Source of the DNA: Heterodera schachtii
Taxonomy: Eukaryota; Nematoda; Chromadorea; Rhabditida; Heteroderidae
Direction: 5' to 3'
Length of the DNA: 64,000 nt
Assembly: GCA_023374025.1 (NCBI GenBank)
Contig: SIJG01000156.1
Coordinates: 124,001-188,000, forward strand
Made by a program: the position numbers and the translations under genes. Below, one piece after another: positions 23,180-33,163 of the stretch (the first letter of the stretch is position 1; each line of letters begins with the position of its first letter). A model generated the notes under the pieces. It saw only the letters and a program-made list of their open reading frames with translations. It was not told where the DNA came from and made no database searches.

Positions 23180-23911
23180 GGCCAATCACAATTACGAACG
23201 ACAAACGACAAAAGATAAACGACAAACGACAAATCTGTCGTAATATACGTCGTTTGTCGTTATCTCCAATCACAATTAGAAAATTTGTCTTTTGTCGTTT
23301 ATCTCCCGAAATTTGTCGTTTGTCGTCTGAAATTTGGTGTTTGTCGTTTGGCGTTCGTAATTGTGATTGAAACCAACGACAAACCCCAAATTTCAGACGA
23401 CAAACGCCAAATATTTGGGGGGGCGCTCAACACCGCCCCTCAAATTTGTCGTCTGAGAAGTGTCCCAAAAATCCACCAAATTATTTTACCCAATAATTTT
23501 TATTTAATATTAAAAACATGTTTCTAGCGGTAAATGAGTTCTATTATCATGAATCCGATCGCAGATTTTCATTTCTATACTTTTATCTATGATTTTTCAT
23601 CCATTTATTCGGGTCTTTTGAATTTAGGTTTATGATTAGAAATAGAGCAAAATAACTGTTAGATTCGGAATCTACATACCCAAAAACCCCTAAAAAGACT
23701 CTTTTGCCATTTTTCAATTTTTTTTTTTTTTTTTGCATTTACCTGAGAAATGTTGATTAATCAATTCACACGACAGAGACAAACGGAAAAAACGGCTTAT
23801 TCAAACGACAAACGACATAATTTTTTGTCGTAATGACAAATTCGGAGACAAATGCCAAATTTGTCGTTTGTCGTCCGTTTTGTCGTTTGTCGTTCGTAAT
23901 TGTGATTGGCC
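23180..23911. mobile_element. Nested inverted-repeat element with GACAAACGACAAA words
   Basis: Ends GGCCAATCACAATTACGAAC and the inverse form perfect terminal inverted repeats of over 30 bases. A 5-base CCTGG abuts both ends, a possible target duplication. The interior repeats ACGACAAACGACAAA in both orientations. A related decayed stretch is at about 37985-38300. Confidence 0.65.
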
Positions 23912-24105
23912 CCTGGTTTGTCTATTGTATTGTGGTTAGTATGGGATTAAATTCTGCTACATCCTCACGGTGAGTCCGGAAACAGAGTTAATTTTAAAAA
24001 TATGATTTTGTTTTTTATTGCAATGGAATTAACTCTGGCTAAAGCAGACGTAAATTTGTCTAATTTGGATAAATTTTTAAATATATTTTTTTGTTTTAAT
24101 AAAAT

Positions 24106-24500
24106 CCCCAAATGTCGGGTCCCCAAATGTCGGGTCCCCAAATGTCGGGTCCCCAAATGTCGGGTTCCCTAAGTGTCGGGTCCCCAAAAGTCGGGTCCCC
24201 AAATGTCGGGATCCCCAAAAGTCGGGTCCCCAAATGTCGGGTCCCCAAGTTGCAAATCCCCAAAAGTCGGGTCCCCAAATGTCGGGTTCCCTAAGTGTCG
24301 GGTCCCCAAAAGTCGGGTCCCCAAATGTCGGGTTCCCTAAGTGTCGGGTCCCCAAAAGTCGGGTCCCCAAATGTCGGGATCCCCAAAAGTCGGGTCCCCA
24401 AATGTCGGGATCCCCAAAAGTCGGGTCCCCAAATGTCGGGATCCCCAAAAGTCGGGTCCCCAAATGTCGGGTCCCCAAGTTGCAAATCCCCAAAAGTCGC
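24106..24500 (-). repeat. Minisatellite array (right arm, inverted)
   Basis: Same units as 22346-22880 on the opposite strand, fewer in number. It ends with the GTTGCAAATCCCCAAAAGTC terminus that mirrors the left end. Confidence 0.85.
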
Positions 24501-24984
24501 ACCACGGTCCAGACCACCTTTGAAGGAGTGATCTGATCAAGTGTCTGTAAAAGACTTTTTTGATCAGCATCAAAATTGCAAAGCTTTTGTTTAGCATGGT
24601 TAATACTTTATTTTCATAAAACAAACAATTTTCTATCGTTAGTCGTTTACAAGATAAAATATAAAAATTTTTAAAAATTTTTGGTCGGCGCATAAACTTT
24701 TTTCCGGCACTGTATATTGCTAAATTCTCTAGACAATCGTTTCATTTATAATAAAGAAATCGCCCAAAAAAAAAACCAAGAAAATAAATGTGTATATTAC
24801 AGAACGAAAGAATTAACAAAAGCATTTCTGAGAGAAAATATGCACAACAAATTGAGACCGATCATTTTCTCAAATATAATTAATTAATTAAATCATTTCC
24901 GTACACTTAATCAGACGACATTTCCGTTGCTTTGATCCGCTTCATCTTCTTCTTCTTCCGCTGGTGGCGACAATGGCCTTAAAA

Positions 24985-26209
24985 TTAATTAATTTGACAA
25001 TCAAAAATCGCTGTTTTGCTGCTCACCCAATGGATGTATCGAAACTCCACAGCACAAATCGGATATTGTTCAAATTGGCATCCAAATTTTGGCGGTTTTT
25101 TCCACTTAATTGGCGCCGTCTCCGACTCCCCAATTGGGCACCGTTGCAACAGCCAATTATTATACACTAAATCATTGTTTTCTTTGCAGTGTTTCAGTGT
25201 CAGCTTCTCATTGGTCCGTCCATTCACCAATTCAAATTGTTCAATTGGCATTGTGTCCGCACAAAAATAAAGTTGAATTGTGTAACTGACAGAAGTGGTG
25301 GCACGGCGAAATGTCTAGTAAAAAAGAAACTATTTAACAAAAATATGGGGCGGTACACCTCTTTGAAGTCGTTGACCCATTCGAGATTTGGTGGACCCAA
25401 ATAAGCATTGCGATACAATCGCTTTGGTTGTCCATTTTTTGTCGGAGTGTGCAACCATTTGGTCAACGCTTGGGCAGCAGTTGCATTTGGCCCATCGTCA
25501 GCAATTCCATCGGGTAACAGACCGCCAGAATCGATCGAATTCAATTGGTCAAGATCAGTGAGAATTGTTGGCGATGTGCGGCGACGAAATTTGTCCAAAT
25601 GATCGTCATTAATAATGCCCAAATAGCGAATGCTTGTCACAAAAATTGGCCAAATTTCACTGGCCAAAACATCCCAAATCGGTTGAACATCCGAAAGCAC
25701 ATCCAACTCCAATTTGGTGCCACTTCTGTCAAAGAATCGCTTCTTGGCATGGAGAAATTTGATCACGGAATGGTCAATGTAACTGAAGAAATATAAAAAT
25801 GCTTTAATATGAACAAAAATTTAAAAATGACTGAATGTGAAGGTTCTTAAAGCAAATTTTGTTGGGCATCTGACGGTCTGAGAACGGAAAATCCACAAAA
25901 TTGCCACCATTCGGTACAGTCGGACCATTGCCATCGATCCGTACAGACACTTTCGGTTTTGGTCCTTCGTCCTTGTCAATTCTGATCATTCTCCAAATGG
26001 TCAATTCTGATTTGCCATCAAAATGCGTGTCCACCAAAACATCGAAACGGTCAGAAAGCAATGCCATTTTGAGTCCGAGTTGAGCATGGTCAAAAGATGG
26101 TAGAATGTCCATCCAAACGTCGCTGCAAATCCAACTGAAACATGAAAAAAAATAACATGAGTAAATGGAAAATTTGTAATTAAAAAAAAATTCCTTACCG
26201 TTTATTCAT
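24985..26209 (-). CDS. F-box-like protein, 355 residues, complete
   Basis: Exons are 26199-26209 (M-N-K-R), 25832-26134, 25359-25782 and 24985-25314, totalling 1,068 bases in frame. Exon 2 encodes ICSDVWMDILPSFDHAQLGL and RFDVLVDTHFDG, the F-box-like part. Exon 3 begins YIDHSVIKFLHAKKRFFD and includes ALTKWLHTP and LEWVNDFKE. Exon 4 carries the C-terminal module with QFELVNGRTNEKLTL and NWLLQRCPIG. The probable role is substrate adaptor of an SCF ligase. The C-terminus is uncertain: a strong GTGAGC donor after a Y-I-H-W motif could splice to an AAG acceptor about 50 bases on, replacing the last 13 residues. Paralogues are at 3381-3928, 15881-17363 and 31709-32049. Confidence 0.75.
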
Positions 26210-26742
26210 CTTTGAGGTATTATGAATGAAAAAGTCTGTTTGACGTCTTTATATACCCATAAAAATAAATAAAATTTTCGACACTTTCTCGTTTTAAGTA
26301 CCAAAATTTAAAGAGAAAATCAACAATAAAAGCACACAAATTCACACAACCGCGGCACAATATTATTTAAGTGGCTCAAATGGATCAACCAGCCTTTTGG
26401 CCGGCCGTTTTTTTTTTTTGGGTAAAACATAAAAAATTGACCGATTTGAAAGGGATGGAGGAGAGATTAAAAAGGTCTGCTGGCCAAAAAAATGGCCATA
26501 ACGCGTTAATTTGCGTTAATTAATTAATGGGGAATGGCGTTCTGCTGATACTCTTAAATGGTTGTGAAATCGGTGTTTCAGAAGACCGGAAACGATAGCC
26601 TGCAAAATATCAAAAAAAAAAATTTATTTGAGATACAAAAAGGTTATGGCCAAAAAACCTCAAAAAACTGACTTTTTCTGGCCATTTTGGCGCCGCACGC
26701 CATATTTTTTGTTATAACAAACATGTTTATTGACATGGACCC
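26210..26742. other. Upstream region of the 24985-26209 gene
   Basis: No gene was seen. It contains a T run at 26411-26420 and a fragment of the palindromic MITE interior at about 26580-26660. Confidence 0.4.
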
Positions 26743-26750
26743 TCGTGGGA

Positions 26751-27521
26751 CGGTCTACCTCAGTTCGGCCCCGGCACGATTCGGCCCCAGCGGCTTTTTG
26801 GCTATAACTTTTTTCTTTGTCAACCAAATTCAACATTGTTGATATCATTCGAAAGCTCTAAGTGTCCTCTATTAGCCTGCAAATTTTAAAAAAATCTCGT
26901 TGAGGTTAAAAAAAGTTATGGCCTGAAGAATTCAAAAACCCAAATTTTCCAACTTTTTTGGCCATAAATTTGTTCGAAATTAATAAAATTTTTTGGAATT
27001 TTTTGCAGGCTATTAGCGCATCTAAAGAACTATCGAATGATACCAAGCAAGGGCGTAGGCAGGGGGGGGGGCTGGGGGGGCTAAAGCCCCCCCCGAAACC
27101 CAAAAAGTAAAAAATTTTCAGTAGATTTTTTTTAAATTTTAAGCAATTTTCTTAATAAAATTGCATTAAAATACTCAAAAATTTTCCCGGCGGCGCCTAT
27201 CGGCACCGCCGGACCCCCATTTTACCATATTTTTGAAAAATGGAGGCCAAAATGGCAAAAAATATTAATTTTTGGCGAAAAATTTTGTAAAATACACCCC
27301 ATAATTCGGGATTTCAAAAAACCAAAAATACACCCCTAAAAATCGACTTAAAAAGGAAAAATACACCCCTAAAAATCGACTTTTTGACTTCAGCCCCCCC
27401 CAAAGCCAAGGGTCTGGCTACGCCCTTGATACCAAGATTGTTGAATTGGTTGACAGTGAAAAAAGTTATTGCCAAAATCCGCTGGGGCCGAATCGTGCTA
27501 GGGCCGAACTGAGCCGGTCCG
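26751..27521. mobile_element. Palindromic MITE carrying a nested MITE
   Basis: The ends CGGTCTACCTCAGTTCGG and its mirror CCGAACTGAGCCGGTCCG are flanked by TCGTGGGA/TCGTGGGG (8 bases, one mismatch) at 26743-26750 and 27522-27529. Removing the nested element and one copy of its duplication leaves 382 bp, the same length as the uninterrupted copy at 50980-51361. Confidence 0.8.
27048..27428. mobile_element. hAT-type MITE (CARGGGCGTAG family), nested
   Basis: Ends CAAGGGCGTAGGCAG and its near-mirror GGCTACGCCCTTG carry a perfect 8-base duplication, ATACCAAG (27040-27047 and 27429-27436). The interior contains G and C runs and a GGCGGCGCCTATCGGCACCG copy of the dispersed palindrome. Sister copies are at 28354 and 54858. 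Confidence 0.85.
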
Positions 27522-27529
27522 TCGTGGGG

Positions 27530-27890
27530 GACTAGGTCGTTTTGGCGCCGACGTTTTGGCGCCAGCCTCAGTTTTTTGATTATAACTTTTCTTTGTCGAC
27601 CAAATCTAAAGATCTTGGTATCATTCGTAAGCTCCTCACATGCTCTATTATCCTTAGCAAAGGCGAAAAGATTTTCTAGCCTGTAAAAAATTTATTAAGA
27701 AAAAACTCCAAAAATTTCGACTTTTTTGCAATTTCATGTTATAACTTTTTTGGTAATTGTCTAATCGCGAAGAATTATCTTAGAAATAGCTTCTAAACAT
27801 GTTATGCTTTCGAATGATACTAAGATTGTTGGATTTGGTTAACAACAAAAAATGTTATAGTCCGAAAACTTGGGCTGGCGCCAAAAAATG
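27530..27890. mobile_element. Palindromic MITE, TTTTGGCGCC variant
   Basis: The left end has GGTCGTTTTGGCGCCGACG and the right end GGGCTGGCGCCAAAAAATG. Mirrored arms contain GGTATCATTCGTAAGC and GCTTTCGAATGATACTAAG. It abuts the previous element. No clean target duplication was found. Confidence 0.6.
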
Positions 27891-28099
27891 TCTAACTTGC
27901 TATACATTCGCATGAAAGCCAACGACTGTCCGTTGGTCGCTCTTACCCGATTCGGCGGTGGGTTTTTTATTTTGCTGAAGAAGTGCTGACGGGGTCAAAA
28001 TGAAAAAATGGCAGACTGTAAAATGCCGATTTGGTATACTGTCGGACTGAAACTATTACTGTATGTCCGCTACTTTTTATTTTCCCCGCTTTTTTACAG

Positions 28100-29676
28100 G
28101 TTGTGCCACCTCATTCATTTCGGAGTCATTTGCGCGCAAGGCCAACCTTTTGGGCAACATTGACCGTTCCAATCGCGAGACAATTTACGTGCCGATTTTT
28201 GGAGGTGCCAAAGTGCTTGGCTGGTGAGTGGTGGCAAAAAAAAAACAATCATAGATTTTTTTTGGACTGGTGTCGCCCTTTTCTTCTAAATGTGTTTAAA
28301 TTAGGGTTGGTCGGGACCGGGATCTTTCGGGTTGAAAAACCGGGACTTCTTGGCAGGGGCGTATCTAGAAAAAATTTTCGGGGGGGGGGGACCCGACCTG
28401 AGACCTTTTTTTTTCTTTTCTTTTTGCTCTTCAACTGAAGACTTTTTTTGCTATTTAACCAATAAAAAAGCTTTTTTGTCCCGCTGCTGGGTAAAAACTC
28501 CAATTTTTCACTAAAAATGACCTAATTTTGGCCGTTTTATGGCAAAAAACTTGTAAAAATAGTGGAAAATGGAGGTCCGGCGGTGCCGTTAGGCGCCGCC
28601 GGGAAAAATTTTGAGTATTTTAATGCAATTTTGTTACGAAAATTGCCTATAAAATTTTTAAATTTTCGTTTGGGGGGGAGGGAAACTCGAAAAAATTTTC
28701 CATTATTTGCTGGAAAATTTTTTTTAAATTTTCATTTCGGGGGGGGGGGGGGGGAATTTCCCCCCTTCCCCCCCCCCCCCCCCCCCTAGATACGCCCTTG
28801 CTTCTTGGCTGGGACACCTGGAATTTCCCGGTCCCGACCAACCCTAGTTTAAATTAAAAAAAAAAAATTTTTTTTTTCGAAGGCATCGCTTAATAATTGG
28901 GCAATTAATTTTGCTTCACTTTTTTGCAGGGCTAACGATGTTCAAATTCGAATTGATGAGCTGGATTATCAATTTGAGTACCGTTTGGGGGTGATGGAGG
29001 AAAAACATTTGGGAATGTAAGTTTTGGCGTATTGACTTTTATTTAAACATTAATTTATTTATTTTTTAATTAATTTTAAGGTATTGCGAGAAGAAGTTTG
29101 ACATGCTGTATGTTTAAACAACAAAATCTATTTTCATTTTCCCAGTAATTAGAGGAAATTGAGCAATTTATATAAATTCAAGCCTACCCCCCCCCCCAAG
29201 AAAAATTTAATTTCCAAAAAATTATTGACATGCATAGTCGGTTAACATTTTTTTTTTGAAAAAATTTGGCGATTTTTAAAAATCCAACTATTTTTCTTGA
29301 AAAATTTTCACTAAGGCGCGGGGAAGGGTTCGAATTTCATAGTGCTGCTCAAGTCCAAAGAATTTCCCCAAGACTCGAGACCGCAACTCTCGATCGGCAC
29401 TCGAAAATTCCCTCCTCTTTCTTCTCTGTTTTCGTCTGCTGAAAGAATGGCACCGAAATGACAGCGCCGAAACGGCACTGAGCAATTTTTTAAACCAAAT
29501 TTTCTCAAAAAAGCAAACAATAAAATTTCCTTTTTTTATACAGTATTGCAACCGATTGCTGTTACAAAATTGGATTTACCATGGATTTTGGCAAAAAAAT
29601 GGTCTCCCTCAACGGCAAATCGATCAAAGCTTTGACCGAAGAAGAAATTCAGCGCGAAACGGAGAATAACTACTGA
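28100..29676 (+). CDS. Unrecognised protein, four 3' exons visible
   Basis: Exons 28100-28223, 28930-29016, 29081-29107 and 29544-29676 join in one frame (371 bases) to a TGA. The product reads S-F-I-S-ESFARKANLLGNIDR, then ETIYVPIFGGAKVLGW, ANDVQIRIDELDYQFEYRLG, CCYKIGFTMDFGKKM and ends EEIQRETENNY. The donors are GTGAGT, GTAAGT and GTATGT. No membrane segment or known catalytic motif is visible, and I do not recognise the family. The visible first exon has no ATG, so at least one upstream exon is missing from this model. The first intron holds two nested MITEs. Another frame in the first exon is open but does not fit the later splice phases. Confidence 0.5.
28302..28846. mobile_element. hAT-type MITE in an intron
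   Basis: Ends TAGGGTTGGTCGGGACCGGG and the mirror are flanked by a perfect GTTTAAAT duplication (28294-28301 and 28847-28854). It lies in the first visible intron of the 28100-29676 gene and itself contains another MITE. Confidence 0.85.
28354..28800. mobile_element. hAT-type MITE (CARGGGCGTAG family), nested
   Basis: Ends CAGGGGCGTATCTAGA and TCTAGATACGCCCTTG-like carry a perfect CTTCTTGG duplication (28346-28353 and 28801-28808). The interior has G and C runs and the GGCGGTGCCGTTAGGCGCCG module. Confidence 0.85.
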
Positions 29677-30354
29677 AGAAACGAAAGAATGGACAAAAGT
29701 GATCGGAATGTTTTTGATCGGAGAAACAGAAATCAAACATTATTTGGCGAATTTTGAGGAATAAATTGGTTTTAATTTTTTGAAAGTTTTACAATTTTCT
29801 ATAAATTAGACGGGGTGCCATGGCAGTTCATGCAATTGGCAATTCTGACAATTTTTTTTTTCTTAAATTTTCAAATAAAACAACTTGAATTTTTGCACAA
29901 AATATATAATACATTTTTTTCTCATTTATTTTTATTTATGTGTTTTTAATGAAAAAAAAATTCGGTTTTTGCGTCCAATGTTGGATTTGGTTGACAATGA
30001 AAAAAGTCAGTGGAAACGCATGCTGGCGCCCATTTTAGAAAAATCTTATTTTTTGGGTCCGAATCTTTGTTTACAGCTATTTTGTAAATTTTTAAGTTAA
30101 TAATTTTCCTTACACTTTCCTTTTGAACGCCGATTCATTTTTGCGGCAATTAACTGACAGTAAGCACACTCTTATAATTAGGGCTTTTAGGCTCTAAAAA
30201 ACACAAAAATCCAAATCTACAGAAGAAATACATACCTAACAAATTGTTGTATTTTTTTTTATCGGAACTTAAATCTCGCAAAATCATTGGCATTTTCATT
30301 TTTCATTTTAACTACCGGTACTCAAAAATGAATGAATTAATTGGTTGATTGATG
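29677..30354. other. Downstream spacer
   Basis: No gene was seen. A half arm of the palindromic MITE family is recognisable at about 29970-30045. Confidence 0.4.
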
Positions 30355-30362
30355 GTGATTAT

Positions 30363-30965
30363 TAGGGCTTCTTTTTTTAGGCAAATGCCTAAAATTTCTG
30401 CGCACTTAATACGCTTAGATAAGCACGAAAAAAGCATTTTCCGCTTGGTTTGGGGTGTCTATGATGACTTTTATAATGCCTAACTTTGCCTATTTTGGAC
30501 TTTTTGTGCTTAATGCCTATTTGCATATTTTTGTGCCTATTTCGCCATTTTTGACGACTTTTTCAGGATTTTGGGAAAAATCCTTCCCAAAAATGCAATA
30601 AAAATGAAAAATATAATATACCCCTAAGAATCGACCTGAAAAATTTCAGAAAATAGACCCCCTAAGAACTGAAAAATAAATAAATTCTTCCCCAAAAATT
30701 AATTCTTTATTCTTCATAAAATTTTGGTTGAAAAAATTATTTTTATCGAAAACAAATTTAAACCAATTGAAATATAAGTAAAATAATTTTTTAAATTAAT
30801 TTTTACTTGTTTTAATACCTAAAAAGCGTTAATAAAAATTTTTTTTTGCCTATTTTAGTGCCTATTTGAGGATTTTTGTGCCTATTTAATGCCTATTTTG
30901 TGATTTTTTTTGCCTATTTTAGGCGCCTATTTCGCGATTTTTTGTGCCTAAAAAAAGAAGCCCTA
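30363..30965. mobile_element. hAT-type MITE, 603 bp
   Basis: Ends TAGGGCTTCTTTTTTTAGGC and mirror carry a perfect GTGATTAT duplication (30355-30362 and 30966-30973). It is the inverse-orientation sister of 21378-21980 with the same length; the terminal bases after TAGGG have diverged. Confidence 0.85.
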
Positions 30966-31018
30966 GTGATTATGTGATCGAAATGATATGTTGGCACTGT
31001 GCCATTTTAATATGTATC

Positions 31019-31414
31019 CGGAACCCGTCAGTTGGGCCCCACACGTTTGGGCCCCAGCATGTTTTTCCACTTAAGTTTTTTTCTTTGGCATCCAAATCCA
31101 ACAATCTTGGTATCATTCGAAAGCTCTTAACATGCTCTATTAGCCTTGCTAATAAACGAAAAGTTTTTCAAGCCTGGAAAAAATTTTATTGAGAAAAAAG
31201 TTGAAAATTTCGACTTTTTCGCAATTTTCATGTAGAACTTTTTTGCTAATTGTCTAAGCGCAAAGCAATAGCTTAGAAAAAGCTTCTAAATACATTAAGC
31301 TTTCGAATGATACCAACAATGTTGGATTTGGATGCCAGAGAAAAAAGTTATAGAATGTTATAGTGAAAAAAATGCTGGGGCCCAAACGTGAGGGCGCCCA
31401 ACTGACGTAGACCG
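31019..31414. mobile_element. Palindromic MITE, 396 bp
   Basis: Ends CGGAACCCGTCAGTTGGG and CCAACTGACGTAGACCG carry an 8-base TATGTATC duplication (31011-31018 and 31415-31422). The duplicated host DNA near 17790-17815 lacks the insert, confirming the limits. Confidence 0.85.
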
Positions 31415-31708
31415 TATGTATCGTGTATAATTTGTTTGTTTGTATGTACCTATTTGACTTTTGCCTGCTCGCCGCAAATTCGTCCATTTCCATTATTGTA
31501 TTTTATTGTATGTAATTAATTAATTGTGAGTAATCGTTGATAAAATGGCTAAACGGATTTGATTTATGTTTTGTGTTCTTTTTGCTTCGCTTATATTTTT
31601 CCAAATTGTTATTCTCTCTGTTTTAAGTTAACACAGTTTTTTTTTTGCCTTTTGTGACACACAAATCAATTGGAAAAACGGGAAAAGCGTGCTAATTGAA
31701 CCACAAAA

Positions 31709-32049
31709 ATGAACCGACGGTCAGCAATTAGTCTTTTGAAAAATTACAAAATTTCATTTAAAACTAAAATTTCCACGTTTCAGTTGGATTTGTGGCGATG
31801 TTTGGATGGACATTCTTCCATCATTTGACCATGCTGAACTCGGTCTCAAAATTGCCTTGCTTTCTTACCGTTTTGATGCGCTGGTGGACGCACATTTTGA
31901 TGGCAAAACGGAATTAACGCTTTGGAAAGCAATTGAAATTCGCAATGACATTGAAATGCCAAAATTATTTGTCGACGGCAAATTTGAAGGTTTCCGTTGC
32001 CGGATCGTCCGCTGCCCAACAAAATCCGCTTTAAGCACATTCGGATTGA
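31709..32049 (+). pseudogene. F-box-like pseudogene
   Basis: Exon 1 (31709-31719, M-N-R-R) and exon 2 (31784-32049) match the gene at 24985-26209, with DVWMDILPSFDHAELGLK and RFDALVDAHFDG. Near 31987 one base is missing: the frame otherwise leading to a PLPNKIRFKH motif continues only one frame over. Exons 3 and 4 are absent; GC-rich repeat sequence follows from about 32115. Loss of function is therefore likely. Confidence 0.75.
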
Positions 32050-33163
32050 GTAATTCAATCATTTCTATACGAATCCCAATATATTTTAATGGAAGCGATT
32101 GTATTTGTTCAATTTAGGGTTCAGCCCCGAGCCCTCGGGGGGCAACAAGTCGGGGGCCGGGGTGTTGGCTCGGACGGCGAGATGGGGGCAAAAAGTGGGA
32201 AGGCGAAAGGCGGAGAGAGGGCGGGGTGGAAGACGGGGGGAAATAATTCCCAAATAAGAAAGAAGTTTATTTAATAAATATAAATAATATGAATAAGATG
32301 TCAGATGTACAAGATGAAGTGAAGTGGAAAATGTGCGTGTTTAAATAGAGAGGAAAAGCGGAGGTGGAGCAATTTTAGGCGGAACGATCAACAACAAAAA
32401 AGAGTGACTAATACTAAACACAAAAATCACAGTGAATGCAAAATATCACAATTTAGAGAGAAATAATAAAATCATTACAAATATTAAATTACTCCAATTA
32501 AAATCAATTAAATTATTCTTCCTTAATTTTCTTCCATTTTCTCTCTCTCTTTCATTTCTCCAATTTCTCTTCTTCCGTCGGCACTGCTTTGCCGACATAA
32601 ACATATAAACATATGTGCATATGCTGGTCAATGAAAACAAGTCAAATCGATTGCCTTTGCCCGATTGTCCACTGAGAATTTTTCAAAAGACTTATTTTGC
32701 TGCCAATAAACATTCGATTATATTCACCGACCAGGCGCGCACAGAAAAATCCCGCGGTCGCGTATCGCGGAAAAAATGCCGCGAATCGCGGTCGCGTCCC
32801 AACTCTGCCGACCATTGACAATGAACATTCAAAGATTCTACTGAACTATTATCGTAAATTCACGAGGGTATGAACAACGGTGCCGTAAGCGCAGTCGGAG
32901 AAAATTTTGGTATTTTACACGATTCATTAGCCGGAATTTTTACGAAAGTGACAAATCTCGACAATCTGAGTTGGCCAAGTACGAATTTGGTTTTTAATAG
33001 AGATCGGACACGGACCCGTAACCCGTGTTAGTGTCAAACCCATAGCACGTGCCCGCGTATGTGAAAAATTCTGATCTCTTGTTTATGTCAACTAGTCTCA
33101 TTTAAAAATTTCTATGTTTTTAGCAAAAATTCCCAAAACAAATCTTTCTTTGTGCAATTTTTC
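32050..33163. other. Spacer before the BTB cluster
   Basis: A GGGG/GAGC-rich patch lies at 32115-32250 and a CT-rich run at 32535-32570. A GCGGTCGCGTATCGCGG repeat related to 45130-45160 is at about 32750-32805. No gene is supported. Confidence 0.4.

Larger units (their letters stand above)
22338..24506. mobile_element. Foldback/MULE-like element with minisatellite arms
   Basis: The element is 2,169 bp with long inverted arms. The left arm (22338 to about 23010) begins near CGACTTTTGGGGATTTGC, runs through a GGGGACCCGACATTT array and then a unique stretch containing AGAGTTAATTCCATTGCA. The right arm (about 23970-24506) is the inverse of all three parts. A 9-base GTCCAGACC flanks both ends (22329-22337 and 24507-24515), the size typical of Mutator-like elements. 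No transposase frame exists. A second inverted-repeat element lies nested in the middle. Confidence 0.7.

Noticed and set aside
22346..24500. Possible CRISPR-like or regularly spaced repeat array
   Set aside because: Units are contiguous without unique spacers, and this is eukaryotic DNA; it is a minisatellite.
25408..25796. Plus-strand frames opposite exon 3 of the 24985-26209 gene
   Set aside because: They mirror a coding exon whose splice sites and paralogues are all on the minus strand.
29310..29345. AGGGTTCGAATTTC as a tRNA B box
   Set aside because: It lacks the CC expected in the B box and has no A box or acceptor stem at the right distance.
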